Shown here: positions 36,047-44,244 of the stretch, piece by piece
Layout of the letters: every line of letters begins with the position of its first letter
Position numbering within the stretch: the stretch's first letter is position 1
Assembly: GCF_000250635.1 (NCBI RefSeq)
Contig: NC_016940.1
Coordinates: 2,404,001-2,468,000, forward strand
Origin: Saprospira grandis str. Lewin
GTDB taxonomy: Bacteria > Bacteroidota > Bacteroidia > Chitinophagales > Saprospiraceae
Direction: 5' to 3'
Length of the DNA: 64,000 bases
Translations under genes and position numbers: made by a program
Notes under the pieces: model-generated
The model's database searches: none
What the model was told of the DNA's origin: nothing
Seen by the model: only the letters and a program-made list of their open reading frames with translations

Positions 36047-36757
36047 ATGAAAAACTGCATAATGGCCCTAGGCCTATTCATGGCCTTGTTTATGGGCCCC
36101 AAAGCATGGTCTCAGGCCGAAGAGCTGCCCAAGGTTTACAACAGCTTGGATCTAGCCATAGGAGCAGGCTCTGCCTCGGAGAGTACGCTTTATATTAACG
36201 CCCTTTCTTTTCAGCGAGAGCATGCCCTGCTTAAAAACCGGCGATTGTTATTGGGCTATGGCCTTCGGTTTTCGGCCTTTGGGGCCAGCGATCAATTGCT
36301 TTATACCACGGCTCCCTACAAGCTGACCAAAGATGATTTGATTGATAGTATGTTGGTGGATCAGCCCTTTAGTGCTGCTTTGGCCGCCTCTTTGCATGTT
36401 GGCTACTTGATTACGCCCAAGCTTAAGGCGGGCTTCAATATTGATGCCCTCGGTTTTGGTTTTGGCAAAGAAACAACAGGCATTTTTACGAGTAGTGATA
36501 ATAATAATCAGTATGCCATTAACCAAACGGGCCGCCCCACAACCCCTTCGGTCCTGCTCATTGGCGATAATGACATTGGGCAATTGGTTTCGGAGTTTTA
36601 TCTGGCCTATGACATCACTGAAAAACTGGGTGTTCGTGGCGGCCTCAATATGACCTTTGTCGAATTTCAGTCGGATGAAAAACTAACCCAAGACAACGAC
36701 CGTTTTCGGCATAAGGCGATCTTAGGCTTTTTGGCCTTCTATTACCGTCCCTTCTAA
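36047..36757 (+). CDS. predicted outer-membrane beta-barrel protein
   Basis: The 236-residue protein has a signal peptide (IMALGLFMALFMGPKAWSQ) and alternating hydrophobic and aromatic strands (LLLGYGLRFSAFG, AALAASLHVGYLITPKLKAGFNIDALGFGFG, FYLAYDITEKLGVRGGLNM). It ends in YYRPF, a terminal Phe typical of barrel proteins recognised by BAM. No ligand or enzyme motif is seen. The YceI gene starts 29 bp downstream and is probably co-transcribed. Confidence 0.8.
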   Translation: MKNCIMALGLFMALFMGPKAWSQAEELPKVYNSLDLAIGAGSASESTLYINALSFQREHALLKNRRLLLGYGLRFSAFGASDQLLYTTAPYKLTKDDLIDSMLVDQPFSAALAASLHVGYLITPKLKAGFNIDALGFGFGKETTGIFTSSDNNNQYAINQTGRPTTPSVLLIGDNDIGQLVSEFYLAYDITEKLGVRGGLNMTFVEFQSDEKLTQDNDRFRHKAILGFLAFYYRPF

Positions 36758-36786
36758 GATTTTTTCCCTTCCAAATTTAATTGACT

Positions 36787-37293
36787 ATGAAACAACTATG
36801 GTTAAGTTTGAGCCTATTATTTATGCTCAGTTCGCTCACTGCTCAATCGAGTATTACGTTTAAAATTAAGAATGCGGGCTTTACGGTGCCGGGCTCTTTT
36901 TCCGATTTCAAGACCGAGATCAAATATGATAAAAAGGTGCCTCGACAAAGCTATTTTAATGGCAGCGTTCAGGTCAAGTCTATAGATACCGACAACAACG
37001 CTAGAGATAAACATTTGCGCAATGAAGACTTTTTTGAGGTGGATACTTATCCAGAAATGAGCTTTCAGTCGACGGCGGTTAGCGAGGTTTCGGCCAACCG
37101 CCTAAAGATTGCGGGCAATCTGAAAATCAAGAATGTGAGCAAAAAGGTCGTTTTTGATGTGAAGGTTAGCGAAAAGAACGGCAAAACGGTTTTTGATACC
37201 GAGCTGCAGATTAACCGCAGAGATTTTGAGGTGGGGGGCAGCAGTTGGACCCTAGCCAATAAGTTGACGCTCTTTTTGCATATCGAGCAATAA
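36787..37293 (+). CDS. YceI family secreted protein
   Basis: The 168-residue protein has a signal peptide (LWLSLSLLFMLSSLTAQ) and a YceI-like lipocalin fold: ITFKIKNAGFTVPGSFSDF, FNGSVQVKSIDTDNNARDKHLRNEDFFEVDTYPEMSFQS, and IAGNLKIKNVSKKVVFDV. YceI proteins bind polyisoprenoid or amphiphilic lipids in the periplasm; the ligand here is unknown. ATG 36787 is preferred over an in-frame TTG at 36781. It probably forms a small unit with the barrel gene upstream and ends at a terminator. Confidence 0.9.
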   Translation: MKQLWLSLSLLFMLSSLTAQSSITFKIKNAGFTVPGSFSDFKTEIKYDKKVPRQSYFNGSVQVKSIDTDNNARDKHLRNEDFFEVDTYPEMSFQSTAVSEVSANRLKIAGNLKIKNVSKKVVFDVKVSEKNGKTVFDTELQINRRDFEVGGSSWTLANKLTLFLHIEQ

Positions 37294-37302
37294 GTTTTCT
37301 TT

Positions 37303-37336
37303 AAGGTCCGAGGAGCATCCTCGGGCCTTTTCTATT
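37303..37336 (+). terminator. terminator of the YceI gene
   Basis: AAGGTCCGAGG / CCTCGGGCCTT (one G-U), 5-nt loop, then TTCTATTTT. Confidence 0.8.
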
Positions 37337-37381
37337 TTGGGCGCTCCATAAAAAAGGCTTATTTTGTAAAAAAATTAACCA

Positions 37382-38107
37382 ATGAGAAGATCAATTATAG
37401 GGCTAGCCTTTGCCCAATATCTATTATTATTGTTTGCCCTTTTGGGCAGTTCCTCAGCACTTTTGGCCCAAGAAGAAGAGGAGGATGATGAGCAGAGTGG
37501 CGGCTTTTATTATGGCCTTTATGGGGGTGGAACGGTAGCCACCCAAAACTGGAATAACTTTCAGCGAAATGCTTTGTTGGCCTATCATGCCGGCCTTTTT
37601 GTCGAAAGTTTGGGGGCCGCAGAAAATGGCCAACAAACCTCTTATCTCTTTGCTCTGGGCTACCACAAAAAGGGCAGTAGTTTCCGCAATATGTTTGTGG
37701 GCGGCAGTAGTGTTCCCGCCAATGAGTTTCACAATTTGAGCCTTTTAGGCGCCTTCAAAAAGAATTATCTAACTGGTCCCGAAGAGCGGGATCGCCTTTA
37801 TTTTCTCCTCGGTTTGCGGGCCGAATATACCCTAGATTATCAGTTGGTGGGCTTTGGGGTAGAGGGCGTTAATCGAGCGCTTTTGGGCGTAAAATTAGCG
37901 GGCGGCTATGATTTGCGCTTGCCCGACTCGGGCCTGGGCTTGCGCTTAGAGGCCAGCATTAGTCCCGATATTACTCGGCAGGTTTTTGTGCCCGCTGGCT
38001 ACTCTACGGGCACGGTGGACCAAAATGGAAATGCCATTATGAGCCAAGAACAAAAGGTCTATAACCTCATTTTTGAGCTCTCTGCCGCTGTATTTATCAT
38101 GCAGTAA
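37382..38107 (+). CDS. predicted outer-membrane beta-barrel protein
   Basis: The 241-residue protein has a signal peptide (YLLLLFALLGSSSALLAQ) followed by a short acidic stretch (EEEEDDEQSG). Repeated amphipathic strands follow: FYYGLYGGGTVATQNW, SYLFALGYHKKGSS, LYFLLGLRAEYTLDYQLVGFG, LGVKLAGGYDLRLP, LIFELSAAVFIMQ. It is likely a small outer-membrane barrel of unknown cargo. A type III repeat begins 11 bp after the stop codon. Confidence 0.78.
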   Translation: MRRSIIGLAFAQYLLLLFALLGSSSALLAQEEEEDDEQSGGFYYGLYGGGTVATQNWNNFQRNALLAYHAGLFVESLGAAENGQQTSYLFALGYHKKGSSFRNMFVGGSSVPANEFHNLSLLGAFKKNYLTGPEERDRLYFLLGLRAEYTLDYQLVGFGVEGVNRALLGVKLAGGYDLRLPDSGLGLRLEASISPDITRQVFVPAGYSTGTVDQNGNAIMSQEQKVYNLIFELSAAVFIMQ

Positions 38108-38117
38108 GATAAAATTT

Positions 38118-38263
38118 GGGGCCCGCGGCCAGCAAGCTGGCCGCCGCTATGCTGCGGGGCTCACAGGTCTGTTCGGCCCTGCGCGGGCTTCGCCCGCTGG
38201 GTCTGGCCTTCGGCCACCCGCTCCGCAGCGCTGGGCCTGCGGCGGCTTCGCCGCCTGTAGGAC
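38118..38263 (+). repeat. GGGGC-headed modular repeat, type III, forward
   Basis: GGGGCCCGCGGCCAGC head with CCGCTATGCTGCG, core variant GGCTCACAGGTCTGTTCGGCC, hairpin GCGGGCTTCGCCCGC, CCGCAGCGCTGGGCC and a final CTGTAGGAC. Confidence 0.9.
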
Positions 38264-38298
38264 GCAGAACTTCATCCTCATCCTTAAACTATTGCCTT

Positions 38299-39504
38299 AT
38301 GGACATCATGATTTATGCAATTCCGGTCTTCTTCCTCCTCATCGGAATAGAGTTATTGATTGGCTATTTTAGTCAGCAGCAGTTGTATCGCTTAGGCGAT
38401 GCGGTGGCCAATATTAGCTGTGGGGTAGGGCAGCAGGTCACGGGGGTGTTTATCAAAATTATTGGCTTGGGCAGCTATGTTTATATCTATGAGCATTGGC
38501 GCTTATTGTCGGTACCAAATCATTGGGCCAGCTATATCCTGCTATTTATTTTGATCGACTTCCTTTATTATTGGTTTCATCGTTATTCGCATGAAATCAA
38601 TAGCTTTTGGGGGGCGCATGTGGTCCATCATCAGAGTGAGGACTATAATTTGTCGGTGGCTTTGCGCCAAAGTGCGTTTCAGGGCGTTTTTTCGGCTATT
38701 TTTTACTGGCCCTTGGCCTTTTTGGGTTTTGATCCTGTTCCCTTTTTCATTATTGGGACCTTTCAGACCTTATACCAATTTTGGATTCATACGGAGGCCA
38801 TTCGAAAAATGCCCGCTTGGTTTGAGTATGTCTTTAATACGCCTTCTCATCATCGGGTGCATCATGGCCGCAACCCAGAATATATTGATAAAAACCATGG
38901 GGGCACCCTCATTTTATTTGACCGTTGGTTTGGCAGCTTTGAGCCCGAAAAAGCGGAGGTGGTCTATGGCGTAACTAAGCCCTTAGCTACATATAATCCC
39001 ATTTGGGCCAATTTAGATTATTATGCCGACTTATGGGCGGCGGCGGGGCAAATGCCCCGCTGGGAAGACCGTTTGCGACTTTGGGTAGAGCGGCCGGGCT
39101 GGTTGCCTGAAGATATGGGCGGGCAGCAAAAAGTACCCGCAGTAGATCGACAACAGACCGAGAAATATAATCCCTCCCTGCCGCCCTTTTTGCCCATTTA
39201 TGTGCTCATACAATATGTCGTTATCCTTTTGGGGGCTACGGTCTTTCTGATGGTTGAAAGTCAGTTGGATTGGCCTAAACTTTTGGCTTTAAATGTCATC
39301 ATACTTTGGGCACTAGGCAATTTGGGGGGCTTATTGGACCTCAAGAGATGGGGCCTGTCCTCCGAGTATTTACGGCTGCTCGCTACTCCCTTGGCCCTTT
39401 ATTTCCTCTTTCCTTTGGGGAGCTATATTTGGGGACTAGCCGCCTGGGCCATCCTCTCTTTAGGGCTGCTATTTTACTACCAACGGCGAACGGCAAACTC
39501 CTAG
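38299..39504 (+). CDS. sterol desaturase / fatty acid hydroxylase family membrane enzyme
   Basis: This 401-residue integral-membrane di-iron oxidase has the family histidine clusters HRYSHE (about 95), HVVHHQSE (about 108) and SHHRVHHGRNPEYIDKNHGG (about 190-210). They lie between hydrophobic helices, with several more helices at the C-terminus. The family hydroxylates or desaturates lipids with O2; the substrate here is unknown. An open frame extends back to 38116, but that is inside the repeat. ATG 38299 (MDIMIYAIP) is the chosen start; ATG 38308 is an alternative. Confidence 0.88.
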   Translation: MDIMIYAIPVFFLLIGIELLIGYFSQQQLYRLGDAVANISCGVGQQVTGVFIKIIGLGSYVYIYEHWRLLSVPNHWASYILLFILIDFLYYWFHRYSHEINSFWGAHVVHHQSEDYNLSVALRQSAFQGVFSAIFYWPLAFLGFDPVPFFIIGTFQTLYQFWIHTEAIRKMPAWFEYVFNTPSHHRVHHGRNPEYIDKNHGGTLILFDRWFGSFEPEKAEVVYGVTKPLATYNPIWANLDYYADLWAAAGQMPRWEDRLRLWVERPGWLPEDMGGQQKVPAVDRQQTEKYNPSLPPFLPIYVLIQYVVILLGATVFLMVESQLDWPKLLALNVIILWALGNLGGLLDLKRWGLSSEYLRLLATPLALYFLFPLGSYIWGLAAWAILSLGLLFYYQRRTANS

Positions 39505-39568
39505 TAAAAGCATAAAAGCTGGAGCTAGATTTTTAGAATGCGAACAAAAGCCTAACTTTGCGGCTGTT

Positions 39569-39788
39569 GGCCTAGCGATGTGCAGCAGTGGCCGTCAGGC
39601 CAGACCCAGGCGCTGTAAGCGCCGCAGGGCCGAGCGAACAGCGAGCTGCGAAACGTAGCGCCGCAAGGCGAAGCCGCAGCGGAGGCCCCAAAACAACAGC
39701 GAGCTGCGACAACAAGCCCTTTAGGGCGCAGTTCGACGACCGAAGGGAGTAAACGTAGCGCCGACGAGCGAAGCGAGGCGGAGGCCCC
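39569..39788 (-). repeat. GGGGC-headed modular repeat, type I, reverse, with partially duplicated head
   Basis: It carries a CACATCGCTAGGCC tail, a core variant and two successive head blocks on the minus strand (ending at GGCCCCAAAACAAC near 39690 and at GGCCCCAAAAAATA at 39788). Between them is the GACAACAAGCCCTTTAGGGCG module shared with 5623-6088. It fills the 299-bp gap before the ferredoxin gene. Confidence 0.87.
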
Positions 39789-39803
39789 AAAAAATAAAAA
39801 GAA

Positions 39804-40130
39804 ATGTCAGATACAATCAAAGTAACGGTTATTGACCGAAATGGGCAGGCCCATGAACTGGATGCCCCCACCGACATGAATATGAACATGATGGAGCTCT
39901 GCAAGGCCTATGAATTGCCTGTAGAAGGGACCTGTGGGGGGATGGCGCTTTGTGCAAGCTGCCATATGTATATAGAGAGCGATCATGAATTGAATGAGCC
40001 CTCTGATGATGAAGAAGATATGCTGGACCAGGCCTTTTTTGTGGAGGACAATAGCCGTTTGGGCTGTCAAATCCATTTGCGGCCCGAACTAGAGGGCTTG
40101 GTGGTGCGCTTGGCCGCAGCAGATGACTAA
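39804..40130 (+). CDS. 2Fe-2S ferredoxin
   Basis: The 108-residue electron carrier has the adrenodoxin/ISC-type cluster ligands Cys44, Cys50 and Cys53 (GTCGGMALCASC) and Cys88 (RLGCQIHL). The intervening acidic stretch (NEPSDDEEDMLDQ) is as in adrenodoxin-like proteins. It would pass electrons to oxygenases, P450-type or biosynthetic enzymes; the partner is unknown. The neighbouring sterol-desaturase-family enzyme needs an electron donor and could be one, but a repeat separates them. bcp follows after 45 bp. Confidence 0.92.
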   Translation: MSDTIKVTVIDRNGQAHELDAPTDMNMNMMELCKAYELPVEGTCGGMALCASCHMYIESDHELNEPSDDEEDMLDQAFFVEDNSRLGCQIHLRPELEGLVVRLAAADD

Positions 40131-40175
40131 GGAACCTAAGCGGTTTTATTTTAGAAAACAAAAACAAGAAACAAA

Positions 40176-40649
40176 ATGGCTGTTACATTAAAAGCAGGAG
40201 ATAAGGCCCCTAACTTTGAGGGCAAAGACCAGAATGGGAAAAGCATTAGCTTGGCTGATTTTTCGGGTAAAACCCTGATTTTATATTTTTATCCCAAAGA
40301 CGATACCCCCGGCTGTACCAAAGAAGCCTGCAACCTCCGAGATAACTATGAGGCTTTGTTGGAACAAGGCTATGCGGTCGTTGGCGTCAGCCCCGATGGC
40401 GAAGCCTCACATCAGAAGTTTATTGAAAAATATAGCCTACCTTTCCCTTTGATTGCCGATGAGGAAAAGGAAATTATGGAAGCCTATGGAACCTGGGGCG
40501 AGAAGAACATGTATGGCAAAATCAAACTAGGGGTATTGCGGACCACCTTCATCATAGATGGAGAGGGCGTCATTTTGAAAGTATTTAAGCGCCCCAAAAC
40601 TGCAGAACACACAGAGCAGATTTTGAAGGCCATGGAGAAATTATCCTAG
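40176..40649 (+). CDS. bcp: thioredoxin-dependent peroxiredoxin (Bcp/PrxQ type)
   Basis: The 157-residue thiol peroxidase reduces hydroperoxides. The peroxidatic Cys47 is in DDTPGCTKEACNLR and the resolving Cys52 is five residues later, the classic Bcp/PrxQ spacing. FYPKDDTPG and the end region LRTTFIIDGEG fit the family. It is cytoplasmic, 45 bp after the ferredoxin gene and 23 bp before the sigma factor, so a common transcript is possible. Confidence 0.95.
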   Translation: MAVTLKAGDKAPNFEGKDQNGKSISLADFSGKTLILYFYPKDDTPGCTKEACNLRDNYEALLEQGYAVVGVSPDGEASHQKFIEKYSLPFPLIADEEKEIMEAYGTWGEKNMYGKIKLGVLRTTFIIDGEGVILKVFKRPKTAEHTEQILKAMEKLS

Positions 40650-40672
40650 GCCAAACCATTTAGGAAGTGGGC

Positions 40673-41275
40673 ATGAATACAGATCGTGAAACACTTTTGC
40701 TAGAGCAATTGAGTATGGGCCAAGAACTGGCCCTCAAGGCCATTTTTGAGCAGCATTATCAGTCGATATATCGCATTATTTATCGGATGTTGCAAAATAA
40801 AGCTACGGCCGAAGACCTCTCTCAGGAGGTCTTTCTCAAACTTTGGGAAAAGCGAGAAAAGCTGAATATACGTGGACCAATAGGGCCTTATTTGCGTCGG
40901 ATGGCGGTAAATGAGGCCTTGGGCCATTTGCGCAAGCACAAAAAGTACTTTATAGAAGATATAGAGGAACAGCACGATCTGGCCGCGCCCCCAACTGCCG
41001 ATGCAGAAGCGGTTTATGCAGAAAAAGAATTGAAGCAGGCCCTAAATAAAGCGATCAAAAGTTTGCCGCCTCGCTGCCGCTCTGTCTTTGTCCTTAGCCG
41101 ATTTGATGGCCTCTCTTATAAGGAAATTGGAGAGAGCATGAATATCTCGGTGAAAACGGTAGAAAACCAAATGGGCAAGGCCCTAAAGGTGATGCGCAAA
41201 TTACTGAGTCCCTACTTGCCTTTGGCGCTCTTTATTGTTAAAGTTTGTTCTAGCATAGGGGCCAAGCTCTTTTAA
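40673..41275 (+). CDS. ECF-type RNA polymerase sigma factor
   Basis: The 200-residue sigma-70 family factor has region 2 (YQSIYRIIYRMLQNKATAEDLSQEVFLKLWEKRE) and region 4 (LPPRCRSVFVLSRFDGLSYKEIGESMNISVKTVENQMGKAL). This is the Bacteroidota FecI-like ECF group. It is followed by a FecR anti-sigma factor and an STN-domain protein, a cell-surface signalling unit. ATG 40673 is preferred; GTG 40667 is in frame. Its hydrophobic end (LPLALFIVKVCSSI) is a little unusual for a sigma factor. Confidence 0.92.
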   Translation: MNTDRETLLLEQLSMGQELALKAIFEQHYQSIYRIIYRMLQNKATAEDLSQEVFLKLWEKREKLNIRGPIGPYLRRMAVNEALGHLRKHKKYFIEDIEEQHDLAAPPTADAEAVYAEKELKQALNKAIKSLPPRCRSVFVLSRFDGLSYKEIGESMNISVKTVENQMGKALKVMRKLLSPYLPLALFIVKVCSSIGAKLF

Positions 41276-41326
41276 GGCATCCAGCAATAAACCAAAGGCA
41301 GAGCCCCAAATTAGATTCAAGAATAT

Positions 41327-42346
41327 ATGGCAACACTATACAATGGCGAAGATATTCCATGGTCCTTATTGGCCAAGGACATCCAAAATTGCTTAGCAAA
41401 AGAGGAGGAAGAAGCCCTGGCCGAATGGCTGGCCGCTTCAGAAGAACATCAGGCTCTACAAGCCGAGCTAGGACGCATTTGGAGCCTGCCAGAAGCCGAT
41501 TTGCCCCCGAGCAGCCAGGCAGAGGTTTGGCTAGAGCTACAGAAAAAGCTACAGCAAAGAAGGCCGCAAAAAACCTTTTGGCAACGCTATACCAATCTGA
41601 CGGCCGTCGCCGCTAGCCTGCTGCTGCTGGTTTTTGTGCTTTATGGGACAGATAGCTTTAACTGGAAATCAGAGGCCGTGGCCGAGCTCAATTGGCTAGA
41701 ACTAGAGGCCCAAGATAGCCGCAATTTGCAAATGCCCGATGGCAGCATCATTTTCCTCAATAAAAAAAGTAAACTCCGCTATCCCGATCGCTTCCAAGAT
41801 CGTAGAGAGGTGGAGCTTTTGGCCGGAGAGGCCTTTTTTGAGATTAACCGAGATCTAGAACATCCCTTCGTTTTGCAAATTGCTAAAGCTGGACAATTAG
41901 AGGTGCTAGGCACCAGCTTTAATGTTCGGGCCTATGAAAATGAAAGCGAAATGTGCCTGTCGGTAAGCACAGGAAAGGTCCGCTACCGTAGCCCAGAAGG
42001 AGAGGAGTACGTTTTGGAAAAAGGAGAGGCCGTTTATTATAACTATAAAGACAAAAGGGCCAAATTAAAAAGCCCGATCAATCCCACTTATTGGCGAGAT
42101 GGCCTCCTCAATTATAAGGATTTTGCCCTAGCCGATTTGCGCCAAGATCTAGAACAAAAATATGGAGTGCATCTAGAGTTTGAAGATGAAGCTTTGGGCC
42201 AATGCCTTTTTAATGGCAGCTTTAAGTCGCCTAAGGTAGAGGAGATCCTACAAGCGCTTAGCTTTACCCTCAATTTATCGGTAAAAAAAGTCGCCGATAA
42301 GACCTATTTGCTCTCTGGAGCAGCCTGTACTTCTGCTTTAGATTAA
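41327..42346 (+). CDS. FecR-family anti-sigma factor / membrane regulator
   Basis: The 339-residue protein has a cytoplasmic N-terminal domain (about 1-85), one transmembrane helix at about 90-107 (LTAVAASLLLLVFVLYG) and a periplasmic FecR domain. The latter includes QMPDGSIIFLNKKSKLRYP, REVELLAGEAFFEI and VLGTSFNVRAYENE. The DUF4974-like C-terminus ends VEEILQALSFTLNLSVKK. It holds the upstream ECF sigma factor until a signal arrives from the outer membrane. It lies 51 bp after the sigma gene and 19 bp before the STN gene. Confidence 0.92.
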   Translation: MATLYNGEDIPWSLLAKDIQNCLAKEEEEALAEWLAASEEHQALQAELGRIWSLPEADLPPSSQAEVWLELQKKLQQRRPQKTFWQRYTNLTAVAASLLLLVFVLYGTDSFNWKSEAVAELNWLELEAQDSRNLQMPDGSIIFLNKKSKLRYPDRFQDRREVELLAGEAFFEINRDLEHPFVLQIAKAGQLEVLGTSFNVRAYENESEMCLSVSTGKVRYRSPEGEEYVLEKGEAVYYNYKDKRAKLKSPINPTYWRDGLLNYKDFALADLRQDLEQKYGVHLEFEDEALGQCLFNGSFKSPKVEEILQALSFTLNLSVKKVADKTYLLSGAACTSALD

Positions 42347-42365
42347 AGCTTTTCAAGCTATTGTC

Positions 42366-43964
42366 ATGCGTTTATTTACCCGCTTTCTTTTGCTGTTTTT
42401 ATTAGGCAGCCTGCCGCTTTTGATTTGTGGGCAGCGGGCCCAATGGGATTTTAAGGGAGAAACTTTAAAGGAAGTCTTAGTTGAATTAGAGCAATCTTAT
42501 GGATTGCGTTTTGCCTATGGCCAAGGTCGCTTGACTTTGGCCAAAGCTATTTTTCATAGGGCCAATAATTTGCCCCTAGATACGGCCCTAGTCGATTTGT
42601 TGGGGAAGAATAATTTGGCCTACCAAAAACTCGGGCAGCTTTGGGCCCTTAAGGATAGTACGCCCAAGGAACAATGGAGCTTGGCGGCCCCCCTTTTGGC
42701 CCCCAAGCAACAACCCCTAGCCCCCCAATCGCCTTTGCCTTATAGCCGCCCACTGCCGCCTGAGGTCCGCCTGAGTTCGGTGGTTTTGCCCCCTCTTTAT
42801 AGCGAGGGCCTGCTGATTTCTCTAGATGCACAACCTCATGCTCAGGGCATTTTGGTCGACTGGGGAGCGCTTTGGAAGGAGGCCCTAGAACGGCAGTTTT
42901 TAGAGGAGTTGTCCATTTTTCAGCTGTCTTTTTTTGGTACGCCCGAGGAGGAGGCCGTCAAGGCGCAGGTTTTAGCCCTAGATATTGGCTGGGGCCGCCG
43001 CCGACAGCTTTTGGGCCTGCAGCTGAGTTTGGGCGCTAGCCGAGTCGATGAGTCGGCTATGGGCTTTCAGTTTGCACTTTTGGCCAATCAGGTGAAGGGC
43101 GAGCTGATGGGCTTGCAGGCCGCTGGGCTTTACAATCAGACGGCCACACTTTATGGGAGCCAGCTTTCTTTGGGCCTCAATCGAGTTGATAGCAGCTTGT
43201 CGGGCTCGCAGTTTTCACTTTTGGGTAATTTGGCCTTGGGCCAAGGCTATGCGGCCAATAGTTTGCAGTTGGCGGGCCTCTTCAATTATAGTCGGTCCAA
43301 TGCGCATGTACAGTTGGGCGGCTACTACAATCGGGCGCCCAAATTGCAGGGCTGCCAGCTTTCTTTGGGCCTCAATGATACGGATAGTTTGCAGGGCCTA
43401 CAGCTAGGCAGCATCAATTATACGGGCCATTTGCAGGGCTGCCAGTTGGGCCTCTTAAATATTTGCGATACGGCCGCCGCAGGCCTAGGCCTTGGCCTGC
43501 TCAATATCTATAAAAAAGGAGGCTACAACCGCATCAGTCTAGGGAGCTCTGCCGCTTTGCACGCCCAGCAAAGTCTGCAAATTGGCCACCCCCGCTTTTA
43601 TACTATATATGAAATGGGCCAGCGCCTAGATCAGCCGATTTGGCTCTTGGGCTTTGGCTTGGGCTGCCGCCTGCCCATGGAAAAAGGCTATTATTTGCAT
43701 CCCGAGCTGCTTGCTTATAGCTTGCAAGAAGGTCCCGATTGGACCAATGGCCGAGGGCATTTGTTTCAATTACGAGCCCTTTTTGCTCATCCCTTGGGGG
43801 CAGGTTTGGAGCTGCTCACGGGGCCCGAGCTCAATTTTATCCACCAAAATGTAGAAGCTAGCCAAGCCCTAGGCCAACAACTACTCTGGGAAAGAAGCCG
43901 AGGCGATTGGGAACAACGCTTGTTCTGGGGCTGGCAGTTGGCGGTTCGTTATAAGTTGTGGTAG
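42366..43964 (+). CDS. STN-domain protein with LA_2272-like surface repeats
   Basis: The 532-residue protein has a signal peptide (FLLLFLLGSLPLLICGQ) and an STN (secretin/TonB short N-terminal) domain at about 23-95 (WDFKGETLKEVLVELEQSYG). A Pro-rich linker follows. About 200 residues of glycine/leucine repeats come next with a GLQLSLGxNRxDSxxxGxQ pattern, like LA_2272/LA_2273 surface repeat proteins, and a barrel-like end. It has no TonB plug or receptor barrel of the usual size. In the usual system the STN domain belongs to a TonB transducer that contacts FecR; here this protein may take that role. That is inference from gene order. Confidence 0.82.
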   Translation: MRLFTRFLLLFLLGSLPLLICGQRAQWDFKGETLKEVLVELEQSYGLRFAYGQGRLTLAKAIFHRANNLPLDTALVDLLGKNNLAYQKLGQLWALKDSTPKEQWSLAAPLLAPKQQPLAPQSPLPYSRPLPPEVRLSSVVLPPLYSEGLLISLDAQPHAQGILVDWGALWKEALERQFLEELSIFQLSFFGTPEEEAVKAQVLALDIGWGRRRQLLGLQLSLGASRVDESAMGFQFALLANQVKGELMGLQAAGLYNQTATLYGSQLSLGLNRVDSSLSGSQFSLLGNLALGQGYAANSLQLAGLFNYSRSNAHVQLGGYYNRAPKLQGCQLSLGLNDTDSLQGLQLGSINYTGHLQGCQLGLLNICDTAAAGLGLGLLNIYKKGGYNRISLGSSAALHAQQSLQIGHPRFYTIYEMGQRLDQPIWLLGFGLGCRLPMEKGYYLHPELLAYSLQEGPDWTNGRGHLFQLRALFAHPLGAGLELLTGPELNFIHQNVEASQALGQQLLWERSRGDWEQRLFWGWQLAVRYKLW

Positions 43965-43969
43965 GATTT

Positions 43970-44099
43970 GGGGCCTCCGCCTCCCTTCGGTCGTCGGCGC
44001 TACGCTTTGGGGCTCGCAGGTCTGCTCGGCCCTGCGTCGCCTTCGGCTCCTTGGTCTGGCCTGACGGCCACCCCGCCGCATCGCTAGGCCGCTCAACGG
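43970..44099 (+). repeat. GGGGC-headed modular repeat, type I, forward
   Basis: TTTGGGGCCTCCGCCTCCC head, GTCGGCGCTACG, perfect core, GGCCACCC and CGCATCGCTAGGCC tail. It starts 5 bp after the STN gene. Confidence 0.92.
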
Positions 44100-44136
44100 T
44101 CATCTTTTGGCTGGGCATTCTGCTTCGGCCGCCTAA

Positions 44137-44168
44137 AAGGCGCAAAACCTAAGTTTTGCGCCTTTTTT
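44137..44168 (+). terminator. terminator of the sigma/FecR/STN operon
   Basis: Perfect 12-bp stem AAGGCGCAAAAC / GTTTTGCGCCTT with a 4-nt loop and T6. It lies 170 nt beyond the STN stop codon, so the operon transcript would include the type I repeat. Confidence 0.9.
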
Positions 44169-44244
44169 ATGCTCAATTGTTACGAATAAGTTAAAATACT
44201 GACTTAATGAACTTATTCCCAAAGGCTAATGAGCTAACTTTTTC

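Noticed and set aside
38116-38298. Extension of the sterol-desaturase-family protein
   Set aside because: Repeat-derived; the membrane enzyme begins sensibly at 38299.
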